NCBI GenBank assembly: GCA_009731375.1
Contig: BJOX01000120.1
Span: forward strand, 896,476-925,416
Reading direction: 5' to 3'
DNA: 28,941 nucleotides
Source: Paulinella micropora
Lineage: Eukaryota > Cercozoa > Imbricatea > Euglyphida
The position numbers were made by a program, and so were the translations under genes. The notes beneath the pieces were generated by a model. That model saw only the letters and a list, made by a program, of their open reading frames with translations. It was not told where the DNA came from and searched no databases. Shown in pieces: positions 18,005 to 27,515 of the stretch (positions are counted from its first letter, which is position 1; every line of letters begins with the position of its first letter).

Positions 18005-20155
18005 CAACCCACGGAGCCGTATCCAAATCCTATCAAACCCCATATTGTGGCCCAGCTAATGTTACCGCATGACAGGGAACATCCCCCGATTAGCGGTCTA
18101 GACTGGCTCTCTATGAACATGACTTCTGACCCAGGTATTTTACTCGTCACACCAGATGACATCACAGACCTATTCTCAGACCCCGTTTTGATGCTTTCAG
18201 AGCGATTATCCCGACAATACCTAGACGAACAGAAGGAAAAGAAGGCCGAACCACCTAAACCCAAGTTCGGCCCGGATACTATTAGCTCCAACCTCACTCC
18301 CCCTCAGAAGAAAAGAGCGAAAGATTTTCTAGAGCGTTACAGCGACCGATTCCATGAAAAGGCTGGCTATTTTACTCACACCGTTATCTCTTTGAAGCTA
18401 CGTCCAGGCGCACAGCCTATTTGGGTTCCCTGCCCTAGATGGACGCCTGCTGTCAGAGAGTTCCTAACCCAGTGGGCAGACGATATGCTTGCTACTGGCC
18501 GTTATAGTTTTGCATCTCCTAACTGTGAGTGGGCTACTAGACCGTGCCCTGTAGGCAAGTTTAACTCCCTCTTGCAGGATCATTTCAAAGGCATCCGCAT
18601 GGTATTCGACTACCGCGCGGTTAACGACCGGCTCATCCTTCCGGTCCCCGGCCTTCCTAACCCCGATCATCACCGTGAGCTCTTCGCGGGATATAACTAT
18701 CTCTCCGCGTTAGACATGGCTGATGGTTTTTCGCACTTAAGATCGACCCTACAGAAGGTAGCCGCGACATACTCGCCGTATGGACCCCTCGTGGACTTCT
18801 AGTCCCCAACTATATGACGCAGGGTATCCACCGCGCCCCTGGTGACTTTCAACGTGCAGTCGACATGTCTTTTGGCCATCTCCCTTTTTGGGGTCAGACG
18901 GCCGCAGCATACATCGACGACGTGCATCTGGCCCACGACGACTTCGACGTCCACATGGACCAGCTGGAGAAGCTCATGGAGGCTGCGGAGGCAGCCGGCT
19001 GTTACTTCACCGCGGACAAGCTACGCATTGGCTACAACTCCCTTCCCGTGCTTGGCAAAGTCTGCAGCGAGAAAGGTGTCGCCGCCGACACAAGCAAGAT
19101 CGATGCAATCCTGAAGATATCTAAACCGCAGAACATCACCGAGGTCCGTTCAATACTCGGTATGACCAACTTTATTCAGGCGCATATTCCTAACTACTCT
19201 CGCTTGGTGGCGCCACTCTCCGATCTACTCAAGTCTACGAACGCCCGACCTACGGGACCCAACTTTTTCTGTGAAAAAGAGAATAAATGCTTCGCAAAGC
19301 TCAAGCGTGTCCTGACAACGCTACCGATCCTCGCCAAGTACAACAAGACGCAGCAGCTCTACCTTCGAACAGACGCAAGCATCGTTGGCATCGGTGGAGC
19401 TCTACATTCGGGCCCTGAGAAGTCTGCGCCTGTCATCTCTTATTTCTACGGATACTCAATCTCGGTGGGTCACGTATGTTCGGGAAGCTTACGGTATAAT
19501 TTACGGAGTTCACTATATTGACGCTAGTGATCATCCGCTGACTATAGTCACGGATCCTCGCCTGCTCATATGGCTATACCACGCCAGAAGCCCGATGGTT
19601 GTCGGATGGGTCCTAGACCACCTTCAAACTATCCGCTTCAAGGTGGAATACATTCAGGGTAAACAGAATCTCCTTCCTGATGCCCTCTCTCGTGTTCCTT
19701 GTATATCGCCCGGCCAACCCACTCTCCTCGGGGAAGTCGAAGCGACGAATCAGCTACTGGACACCATCCCGGCAACTATGTTACAGTCCAGTGGACGCTC
19801 CTTTCGGCTCGCGATTGACGGTAGTCATCCGCAATTAGACGCGCGCTTTAAGAAGCACGACTGTCTGATTTTGCGCGGTGCACCAACGATCAAGACCTTA
19901 CAGGCCCCATGGGACTACGCCATAGTCATCCCGCCCGCGGAGCGTGCTCCGGAAGTAGCCCGTCAACTTTTTGCTCTCAACAAGCCTTTTGCTGTACTTG
20001 TTCCTCAAGACATGGTACACCTCATACCCGACGGTGAGACCATCTCTCGTGAGACAGTATTAGCATGTCACAAGATCGTCTTCCTTGAGGACAACCTTGT
20101 GTGGCTTGTTCATGTCGCGATCGTCCGTGGGATCTTCATCCATGATCATCCCTAA
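18005..20155 (+). CDS. Reverse transcriptase and RNase H with C-terminal extension (two frameshifts)
   Basis: The palm begins after a Ty3/gypsy-type preamble (RAKDFLERYSDRFHEKAG). Motifs seen in order are RMVFDYRAVNDR (about 18599-18634), motif A ALDMADGF (about 18706-18729), and motif C YIDD at 18910-18921. Next come the connection VSRI-type helix (ITEVRSILGMTNFIQAHIPN) and an RNase H start YLRTDASIVGIGGAL (about 19360), ending with YIQGKQNLLPDALSR (to 19693). These copy the RNA genome into DNA and remove the RNA strand. Frame changes occur near 18725-18735, within the TTTTT run after motif A, and near 19440-19450. After DALSR, where integrase normally starts, about 150 further residues continue without integrase motifs to the TGA-type stop at 20155, overlapping the 3' end of the minus-strand integrase by 96 bp. 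Confidence 0.88.
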
Positions 20156-21592
20156 CTTGAGCAAGCCATCGTCGATGAAGGCTATCACCTCACCAACAAC
20201 ATAGTCCTTCTGGTCGTCATTGTGCGCCTGATCCTGGACCGGGTCGATGGCCTGAGCCAGATCGGTTGGGGCCGTGTAGGGGCTGATGTGTGCAATGTCA
20301 ATTTTGCGGAGGACCTTGTTGGTGTGCTCGTGCCGAAGGCGAAAGGTGTTATTGGAAAGCTTTTCCAATATAATATAAGGGCCGTCGTGTTGGAGAACAG
20401 AGGAAGCGGGAATACCTTTGGTTGATTGCTTCGGGCGATAGACGGTGACTCGGTCACCCACCTTCCAATCGGGTAGTTTGCGTCGCCGTTGCTTGTTCTT
20501 CTGTTCATTGGCAGCCTTGCGCGTGAAGGAGGCGTATTCCTTGACATACGCCGTGACAGCAATCCGGGCTAAGCGGAGAGTGTCGAGTTGGTCCGATGTC
20601 TGGACAGTCGTCGAGCCAGACTTAGTCCTTGCGGCGGTTGATCGAGCCGCGCGTTCAGCGATGACGTCGGGAGAATCGAAGATATCGATAGATGTACGTG
20701 GCTGGCGAGCCATCATACCTTCAAAAGCGGATACGCCGGCGGCGGTAGAGATGTAAGTGTTCTGCGAGAACGACAGAGCTGGCATGGCCTTGGGCCAAGT
20801 CTTCTTGTCTTTGTCTGCGAGTGCCTGGATAGCGCTGCGGATGCTTTGATGCCTGCGTTCTACCATGCCTAACTGATGGTGAGAGTATGGCGCAGTGGTG
20901 AGCCATTCGATCCCAGCCATGCTGCAGAAGGCCTTGGCAAGATTGCCACGGAAAGATCCATGATCGTCAGACAGGATGGCCTCCGGAAAACCGAAAAGGC
21001 AAACCCATCGAGCGAGAATGGTCTCAACAGTCTCCTCAGCAGTGGTGGAAACGACTGGAATAAACAATAGGTAACCTGCGAACAAATCGACTATAGTTAA
21101 CACGTACTGTTCGAGTACGCAATCTATGCCTACATGAACATGATCTATGCCTATAGCTTGACCTGGATGGCTCCAGACTAACGAGTTATAGCGGCCATGA
21201 TTAAGTGTGAGGCGGGCGTGTGATAGTTGACAAAAGTGGCTGTGGCAATCTTTGAGGATAGCCGCAATGTCGGCGTGCATCTTGTCTTTCCCATCGGGTC
21301 CGAACCATATGTATCGCTGATGGATATATGGGGCAAGGGTGGGGACCTTTGCGTGATTCTGGATCAAGTGAGCATGGGAGACAAGCTTGCGTATGAGGGG
21401 ATTCGGAACATATATACGGCGGGAGCGGTCGGGCATGATATGTACCGCTAGCCCTCCTTTGAAAAAGAGAAAATTATTACCCTGGCCGATAGATGTAGAT
21501 CCGTCCCTAAGCGGTTGTAAAAGGGGGTCTTCTTTCTGCGCTGACTGGATATCCGCGCGCGTGACGCGCGGGGCATGTGGTGTAGCATACAT
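20060..21592 (-). CDS. Integrase of the LTR element, free-standing on the minus strand
   Basis: From the ATG at 21592 (an open extension upstream to about 21650 has no ATG) to TAA at 20060-20062 it encodes 510 residues. It has an HHCC-like zinc site (His 75 and 80, Cys 116 and 121, with a 4-residue Cys spacing instead of the usual 2). The catalytic triad is Asp150 (GIDHVH), Asp209 (LSDDHGSF) and Glu245 (GMVERRH), the last two separated by 35 residues as in DD35E integrases. A C-terminal module VGDRVTVYRPK...DGPYIILEKL (GPY at 404-406) is typical of Ty3/gypsy. It inserts the cDNA into host DNA. No frameshift or stop interrupts it. It points against every other gene of the element, converges on RT-RH, and begins 12 bp from the oppositely oriented ORF at 21605. 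A Ginger-type DNA transposon, whose transposase resembles gypsy integrase, or an inversion are alternatives. Confidence 0.9.
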   Translation of the reverse strand: MYATPHAPRVTRADIQSAQKEDPLLQPLRDGSTSIGQGNNFLFFKGGLAVHIMPDRSRRIYVPNPLIRKLVSHAHLIQNHAKVPTLAPYIHQRYIWFGPDGKDKMHADIAAILKDCHSHFCQLSHARLTLNHGRYNSLVWSHPGQAIGIDHVHVGIDCVLEQYVLTIVDLFAGYLLFIPVVSTTAEETVETILARWVCLFGFPEAILSDDHGSFRGNLAKAFCSMAGIEWLTTAPYSHHQLGMVERRHQSIRSAIQALADKDKKTWPKAMPALSFSQNTYISTAAGVSAFEGMMARQPRTSIDIFDSPDVIAERAARSTAARTKSGSTTVQTSDQLDTLRLARIAVTAYVKEYASFTRKAANEQKNKQRRRKLPDWKVGDRVTVYRPKQSTKGIPASSVLQHDGPYIILEKLSNNTFRLRHEHTNKVLRKIDIAHISPYTAPTDLAQAIDPVQDQAHNDDQKDYVVGEVIAFIDDGLLKLGMIMDEDPTDDRDMNKPHKVVLKEDDLVTC

Positions 21593-21604
21593 ATTAAGCA
21601 CAGC

Positions 21605-21946
21605 ATGGCGATCCAATCCAAAGTTGACTTCCGCGTCCACCAGCTCGGCATCACTTCGCTATCTAATATGCAATACCGCCCAGTTTACGTGGAGCCGGTT
21701 GCCCATCCGGACGGCACAATCACGGAGGGTCCGACGCATCTCCAATGGACGAAGCCTCTCAACTCCTGGAAGAAGATGACACTCGACAGCGAGAATGATC
21801 AGGTCGTGCATCGGGATATCCAGTTCAAGCCAAGCTCCAACTACAAAGCTAAAAGCTATATCATTCCCGAACAACTCAAACGTTTACGTAAGCCTTACAA
21901 CGGTAAGAAGTACGATTTTCATGTTTTCAAACTAAGATCGAAGTAG
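21605..21946 (+). CDS. Small ORF divergent from the integrase start
   Basis: From ATG 21605 to TAG 21946 it encodes 113 residues; the frame is open to an earlier ATG at 21575 that would overlap the integrase gene. Composition is natural and hydrophilic (VYVEPVAHPDGTITEGPT, QLKRLRKPYNGKKYDFHVFK) with a basic C-terminus. I do not recognise the protein. It is the last ORF before the 3' LTR, the place of accessory or env-like genes, but it has no signal peptide or membrane segment. The integrase start lies just to its left on the other strand, so a shared bidirectional control region in the short interval is possible. A decayed end of the upstream polyprotein is the alternative. Confidence 0.45.
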   Translation: MAIQSKVDFRVHQLGITSLSNMQYRPVYVEPVAHPDGTITEGPTHLQWTKPLNSWKKMTLDSENDQVVHRDIQFKPSSNYKAKSYIIPEQLKRLRKPYNGKKYDFHVFKLRSK

Positions 21947-22405
21947 ACTCTCAAGTGGTTTTTGCTCTTAGACTCCCGACGGACTCTATCTCCTTTCCCA
22001 CTTCATATACCACCCAACAAGTTAGTGTTTTCTACAGGCATGTACGATAGTCATATTCACATATTTTGATAGGCAACTGCTATTTCGAATAGGCTAAGGC
22101 AGGTCACACAATACTATTTACCGCTTTGAACACGTAGTGATAGTGTTGGGCCTTATGCTCCGTCATGATGTATGATTGGGTACACTATATCCGTCCTGCC
22201 TCTGCATGTTGATACTATCTTGATCAATGCGTTGACACATATACGCACGCACATATCGCGCATTGATCTACATCTGCAATTTCTTTGATTCATTTTCTTT
22301 TTATACTTATTTACACATTATTTGGTCAATCATCTGTTACGATTCGTTTCGATCGCAACTCCAACCTACAGTTATGGTCTGGGGCCCGGGGGGGGGGGGG
22401 GGGGG
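21947..22405 (+). other. Retrotransposon 3' non-coding region ending in a poly-G run
   Basis: No ORF of natural composition. A G run of about 18 (22388-22405) abuts a 10-N gap directly before the 3' LTR copy. A purine tract here would be in the right place to serve as plus-strand primer, but poly-G next to a gap may equally be an assembly or sequencing artefact. Confidence 0.4.
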
Positions 22406-22415
22406 NNNNNNNNNN

Positions 22416-22833
22416 AAGCTTGACTATTGCCTTTTTTCCCAATATCTGAAACTTTTATTCCTTTGACCGCTTTTTTCGCTCTCCCGTCATACGCTCCAAG
22501 TAAAATGGTAAAACAAGTCAGATAGGTTAGTTGAAGTGGTAATACTTAACATATTTTCCTTTATTTTTCTCAGACCAACTTGAACAACTCCAACTGCTAC
22601 ACAACACGTGTAGCACTTGAATTCTATTCATTAGTTCTCAGAATTTGCATTGTTTCGCAAGGGACAAGTAGTCTGTCAAGCAAGTGTACTAAATAAACTA
22701 GAATTGACCATCCCAGCGTCTTTTGGTACATTCCCTGTTCTCGGAAGTATTTTGAGATCAAATGACAGCCGTGTGTGTATTCATTTGAATGCAGGTTGGT
22801 AATTTCCTCACATGAGGGTAGTCAAGACTTACA
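22416..22833 (+). repeat. 3' LTR (left end lost in gap)
   Basis: 418 bp matching 9228-9644, with one extra T in a T run and about two substitutions. It ends ACTTACA, then GTAGC. Near identity of the two LTRs implies recent insertion or recent gene conversion, assuming both are correctly assembled. Confidence 0.85.
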
Positions 22834-23137
22834 GTAGCCCCTAGGCTGAAGGAAATGTATCGCTGCGATTCATATAACTGCGACAGTGGACCCGTGCTGC
22901 GGTACGCCGACTCATACTCAAAGGCTTGCAAGATCATTTCTAGCCTATCTGCCTCCTTCACCAACCGGGCTTCTTCTGTCTTGCCTTCTTCGCCAGTATT
23001 CCTCCCACAGGGAGAGTACACTTGCCACTACAGTGGGAGATGAGGTTTTGATTTGGCTGAATCTGCTGGACCGTTCGGCGCGCGCAGCAAGCTGGCAGTT
23101 CGCCGCATGGCTTGGCTCTCCATGGCTTCCTTGTCCT
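22834..23137 (+). other. Flanking sequence with a short open frame (22837-23043)
   Basis: After the LTR a frame containing ATG 22855 encodes 62 residues with five Cys (YRCDSYNCDSGPV, GEYTCHYSGR). Its open start lies next to the TTACAG that ends the LTR, which looks like a splice acceptor. No family is recognised and the reading is short, so I do not call a gene. Confidence 0.25.
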
Positions 23138-23340
23138 CCTTAGGATAAGATAAGATAAGATAAGATAAGATAAGATAAGATTTGACAAGACAAGACAAGA
23201 CAAGACAAGACAGACAACTTCAAGACAAGACAAGACAGGACAAGTCAAGACAAGACAAGACAAGACAAGACAAGATAAGATAAGATAAGATAAGACAAGA
23301 TAAGATAAATAGGGTAAGATAACGTAAGGTAAGGTAAGAA
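23138..23340. repeat. (AAGAT)n / (AAGAC)n pentanucleotide array
   Basis: About 200 bp of TAAGA units changing to CAAGA in the middle and back again. There is one short unique insertion (ACAACTT at about 23214) and a degenerating end (GTAAGGTAAGG). Confidence 0.95.
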
Positions 23341-23346
23341 AAAGTA

Positions 23347-23347
23347 C

Positions 23348-23390
<43 letters not shown>

Positions 23391-23478
23391 GATAGATAGC
23401 TATAGATAGCTATAGATAGATAGCTATATATATAGATAGCTATAGATAGCTATAGATAGATAGATAGCTACAGATAGC

Positions 23479-23528
<50 letters not shown>

Positions 23529-23600
23529 CAGGGCGACGGGAAGACAGAAACAATAAAGAAAGAAACGTATAAATAGAAAGAAAGAAAGAAAGAAAGAAAA

Positions 23601-23631
<31 letters not shown>

Positions 23632-23807
23632 AATAGAGATAGAGTTCAATAAAAATCAATAATGGGTGGACCGATAGAAATATAAAGTGTATGCTAGAAG
23701 ATAAGGTAGATAGATAGATAGATAGATAGGTAGATAGATAGATAGGTAGATAGGTAGATAGGTAGATAGATAGAGAGAGAGATAGAGATAGATATAGATA
23801 GATAGAT

Positions 23808-23868
<61 letters not shown>

Positions 23869-23947
23869 AATAGAGTTCAATAAATATCAATCATGGGTAG
23901 ACCGATAATGACAGAAAGGTGTATGCTGGAAGATAAGATAAGATAAT

Positions 23948-23984
<37 letters not shown>

Positions 23985-23997
23985 AAGATAGAAAGAT

Positions 23998-24032
<35 letters not shown>

Positions 24033-24083
24033 GATATAGATAGATAGAGATATAGATAGATAGAGATATAGATAGATAGAGAT

Positions 24084-24132
<49 letters not shown>

Positions 24133-24233
24133 AATAGAAATAGATAAATATCAATCATGGGTAGACCGATAGAAACACAAACGTTTATGCTAGAAGATAA
24201 GATAAGATAAGATAGATAGATAGAGAGATAGAG

Positions 24234-24308
<75 letters not shown>

Positions 24309-24441
24309 GATGGATAGAGATAGATAGAGATAGATAGAGATAGATAGAGATAGACAGGTAGGTACACAGGTGTGTAGGTAGATAGATAGATAGATAGATG
24401 GATAGATAGAAGATAGTTGGATAGATAGATAGATAGATAGC

Positions 24442-24496
<55 letters not shown>

Positions 24497-24611
24497 ATCA
24501 TATAAAAGAAAGATAGAAAGGTAGAAAGGTAGAAAGATAGATGTTTGAAGATAAGATAAGGCCTTACCAAGCCCGCTGACGCAACTAGGCCAGATAGATA
24601 CATAGACAAAG

Positions 24612-24677
<66 letters not shown>

Positions 24678-24748
24678 CACCTTCCGAATGTCGCTGACCT
24701 GAACAGGGCGAATGTCGCCCACTATGGCCTCTGTCAAGTCTATGTTGG

Positions 24749-24798
<50 letters not shown>

Positions 24799-24884
24799 CA
24801 TGCATACATACATGCATAGACTAATATTGCCCACCATCGCCTCTGCTAAGTCTAGGTATGTATGTAGGTAGGTAGGTAGGTAGG

Positions 24885-24918
<34 letters not shown>

Positions 24919-25043
24919 CACATGTACATACATACATACATAGACTAATATTGCCCATTATCATCTTTGCCAAGTCTAGATAGAGAGATAGACAGATAGA
25001 TAGATACATAGCAAGCTAGCTAGATAGCTAGATAGCTAGATAG

Positions 25044-25108
<65 letters not shown>

Positions 25109-25267
25109 CACATATACATACATACGTACATACATAGACTAATATTGCCTATTATCATCTTTGCCAAGTCTAGATAAAGAGATAGACAGATAGATAGATA
25201 CATAGCAAGCTAGCTAGATAGCTAGATAGCTAGATAGCTAGATAGATAGCTAGCTAGCTAGCTAGCC

Positions 25268-25315
<48 letters not shown>

Positions 25316-25493
25316 GGATACACACATATATACATAGACTAATATTGCCCACTATCGCCTCTGCTAAGTCTAAGTAGATAGATCGATAGATAGGTAAATA
25401 GATAGATAGATAGATAGATAGGTAGATAGACAGACAGATAGATAGATAGACTGATAGATAGACAGAAAGATAGATAGATAGACAGATAGATAG
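23347..25493. repeat. (GATA)n array of about 2.1 kb with repeated unique islands
   Basis: Almost continuous GATA/TAGA repeats with GATAGC, GATAGG, GAGATA and GAAA variants. Two kinds of non-repeat islands recur. Island A (ATCAATCATGGGTAGACCG) is at about 23655, 23885 and 24149. Island B (GACTAATATTGCCCACCATC...AAGTCTAG) is at about 24818, 24939, 25137 and 25340, with a partial version at about 24716. Long frames giving YLSIYLSIYLS on the minus strand come from the repeat. Confidence 0.95.
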
Positions 25494-26454
25494 CGGGGCG
25501 CAGGGCCTCGCGGGAGTACACCAGGGCCGTGTTGTCCCTGGCCGCGCAGACGCCCACCACGGCGGTAGTGCGTCCGTGTTGTAGCGCGAGCTCGTAGAAC
25601 TTGTCGGACCGCAGCTCTTCCAGGAACGCGAGCTCTGCCATCTGCCCCGCGTCCTGCTTCCCCGCCCTGAACACGAGGCCCGGCAAGAAGCCTCTGTTAC
25701 TTTCGTTCGGCGCTTCCGGCGCACTGTCCCTGTCTTTCCAATTAGCGGGAGGCATGCTGATCTTTTGCTCGGGAGGTTGTGGCTTGCTGCCTAGGCCACC
25801 GGGCATGCTACCTTTGAGGTAGGCTTCCTCAAAGATCTTGTCTACGTTGCCCGTGCGCTTGCGTGCCAGGAGAACGGCGTCCGCGGCGTGGTCTAGGCTA
25901 AATGCCAGCCTGGTGTTTTCCAGTTGCCGGCGGATGAGGTACGTTTCTAACAGCGAGCACATCGGGCTGCAGGGCAAGGGCAGGCCCGTATGGTTCGGCC
26001 GGTACGGCGGAAACTCCACTACCACCACGTCCCTGCGGGTCCTACCCCAGCTGCGGCGGTGAAAGCAGGAGTACTTCCGTCGGTGTCTGAGTTCCGTGAA
26101 CGAAATGTCGAAGTCGCAGGCGTCCACACAATCGAAGACTTCGCCCAGCGTGCCGTGCTTCCTGCGCGCCAGCAGGCACAGGCCCTGCTTGCACATGCTG
26201 AGAACGATCTGGCTGGTTAGTTTGGACAGGTGAGCCCTTAATTCCCGGGTCGCCGGATGGCGCGGCTTGTGACCGCTCTGGGTGAGTACCGAGATCCCGC
26301 CCGACAGGATTTGCTCTCTGACCTTGTTTAAAGCCTCAAAGACGCAGGGCTCCATGCTCATCCTCTCTAGTGTCAGCAGGACCCGGCGGCTAATTTGGGT
26401 GGCCTGGCGGGCCTGCACAGGGAAAATATCTTCCTGCCGCAGGGCGGCCATCCC
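25494..26454 (-). CDS. Unrecognised GC-rich ORF, running into the GATA array and cut by a gap
   Basis: The minus-strand frame is open from the gap edge at 26454 to the array at 25494, about 320 residues, and only stops inside the microsatellite (25339). The composition is that of a real folded protein: QILSGGISVLTQSGHKPRH, LSMCKQGLCLLARRKHGTLG, a Cys/Asp stretch FDCVDACDFDISF, an Arg/His-rich RHRRKYSCFHRRSWGRTRRD followed by VVVVEFPPYRP, and FLEELRSDKFYELALQHGRT. I do not recognise a family. The start lies in the 955-base gap and the natural stop is missing, so the 3' end may have been replaced by repeat expansion or an intron may begin near 25494. Strong GC content contrasts with the AT-rich flank. 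It could be a host gene or an integrated large-virus gene; I cannot decide. Confidence 0.5.
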
Positions 26455-27409
26455 NNNNNNNNNNNNNNNNNNNNNNNNNNNNNNNNNNNNNNNNNNNNNN
26501 NNNNNNNNNNNNNNNNNNNNNNNNNNNNNNNNNNNNNNNNNNNNNNNNNNNNNNNNNNNNNNNNNNNNNNNNNNNNNNNNNNNNNNNNNNNNNNNNNNNN
26601 NNNNNNNNNNNNNNNNNNNNNNNNNNNNNNNNNNNNNNNNNNNNNNNNNNNNNNNNNNNNNNNNNNNNNNNNNNNNNNNNNNNNNNNNNNNNNNNNNNNN
26701 NNNNNNNNNNNNNNNNNNNNNNNNNNNNNNNNNNNNNNNNNNNNNNNNNNNNNNNNNNNNNNNNNNNNNNNNNNNNNNNNNNNNNNNNNNNNNNNNNNNN
26801 NNNNNNNNNNNNNNNNNNNNNNNNNNNNNNNNNNNNNNNNNNNNNNNNNNNNNNNNNNNNNNNNNNNNNNNNNNNNNNNNNNNNNNNNNNNNNNNNNNNN
26901 NNNNNNNNNNNNNNNNNNNNNNNNNNNNNNNNNNNNNNNNNNNNNNNNNNNNNNNNNNNNNNNNNNNNNNNNNNNNNNNNNNNNNNNNNNNNNNNNNNNN
27001 NNNNNNNNNNNNNNNNNNNNNNNNNNNNNNNNNNNNNNNNNNNNNNNNNNNNNNNNNNNNNNNNNNNNNNNNNNNNNNNNNNNNNNNNNNNNNNNNNNNN
27101 NNNNNNNNNNNNNNNNNNNNNNNNNNNNNNNNNNNNNNNNNNNNNNNNNNNNNNNNNNNNNNNNNNNNNNNNNNNNNNNNNNNNNNNNNNNNNNNNNNNN
27201 NNNNNNNNNNNNNNNNNNNNNNNNNNNNNNNNNNNNNNNNNNNNNNNNNNNNNNNNNNNNNNNNNNNNNNNNNNNNNNNNNNNNNNNNNNNNNNNNNNNN
27301 NNNNNNNNNNNNNNNNNNNNNNNNNNNNNNNNNNNNNNNNNNNNNNNNNNNNNNNNNNNNNNNNNNNNNNNNNNNNNNNNNNNNNNNNNNNNNNNNNNNN
27401 NNNNNNNNN
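26455..27409. other. Assembly gap of 955 N
   Basis: All bases are unknown. A C run begins immediately after it. Open frames drawn across it have no meaning. Confidence 1.
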
Positions 27410-27515
27410 CCCCCCCCTCCCTTTCTCGCTGTCCACCACCCAACGTTCTCTCCTTTTTTTTCAAAGATAGACATTGTTTAAATTTAGATTAAATGTAAGA
27501 GAACAGCCTTCACTC

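Larger units (their letters stand above)
9163..22833 (+). mobile_element. Ty3/gypsy-type LTR retrotransposon with minus-strand integrase
   Basis: A direct repeat (9228-9644 and 22416-22833) brackets gag-like, zinc-knuckle, protease, RT, RNase H and integrase sequences, so it is read as the LTR pair. The aligned LTR parts differ by about two substitutions and one T-run length change in 417 bp, so the insertion is young. The order is LTR, Gag-like ORFs, CCHC, protease, about 4.7 kb unknown, RT, RNase H, extension, integrase (reversed), small ORF, LTR. The YIDD box, DALSR connection and GPY integrase place it with Ty3/gypsy elements. Right after the 3' LTR is GTAGC; before TGTTACG at 9163 is GTAGT, a possible 5-bp target duplication with one mismatch. 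Coding frames carry several frameshifts and in-frame stops. The left boundary is uncertain; TGTAAGT at 8943, the complement of the ACTTACA end, is the alternative. Confidence 0.8.

Noticed and set aside
20445-21451. + strand frames of 60-103 codons opposite the integrase
   Set aside because: Antisense shadows of the conserved integrase frame.
23440-25724. YLSIYLSIYLS frames up to 247 codons
   Set aside because: Translation of GATA repeats; the repeat has no stop in some frames.
26282-27492. Open frames of 350-700 codons across the large gap
   Set aside because: Most of the length is N, which supplies no stop codons; no evidence of coding.
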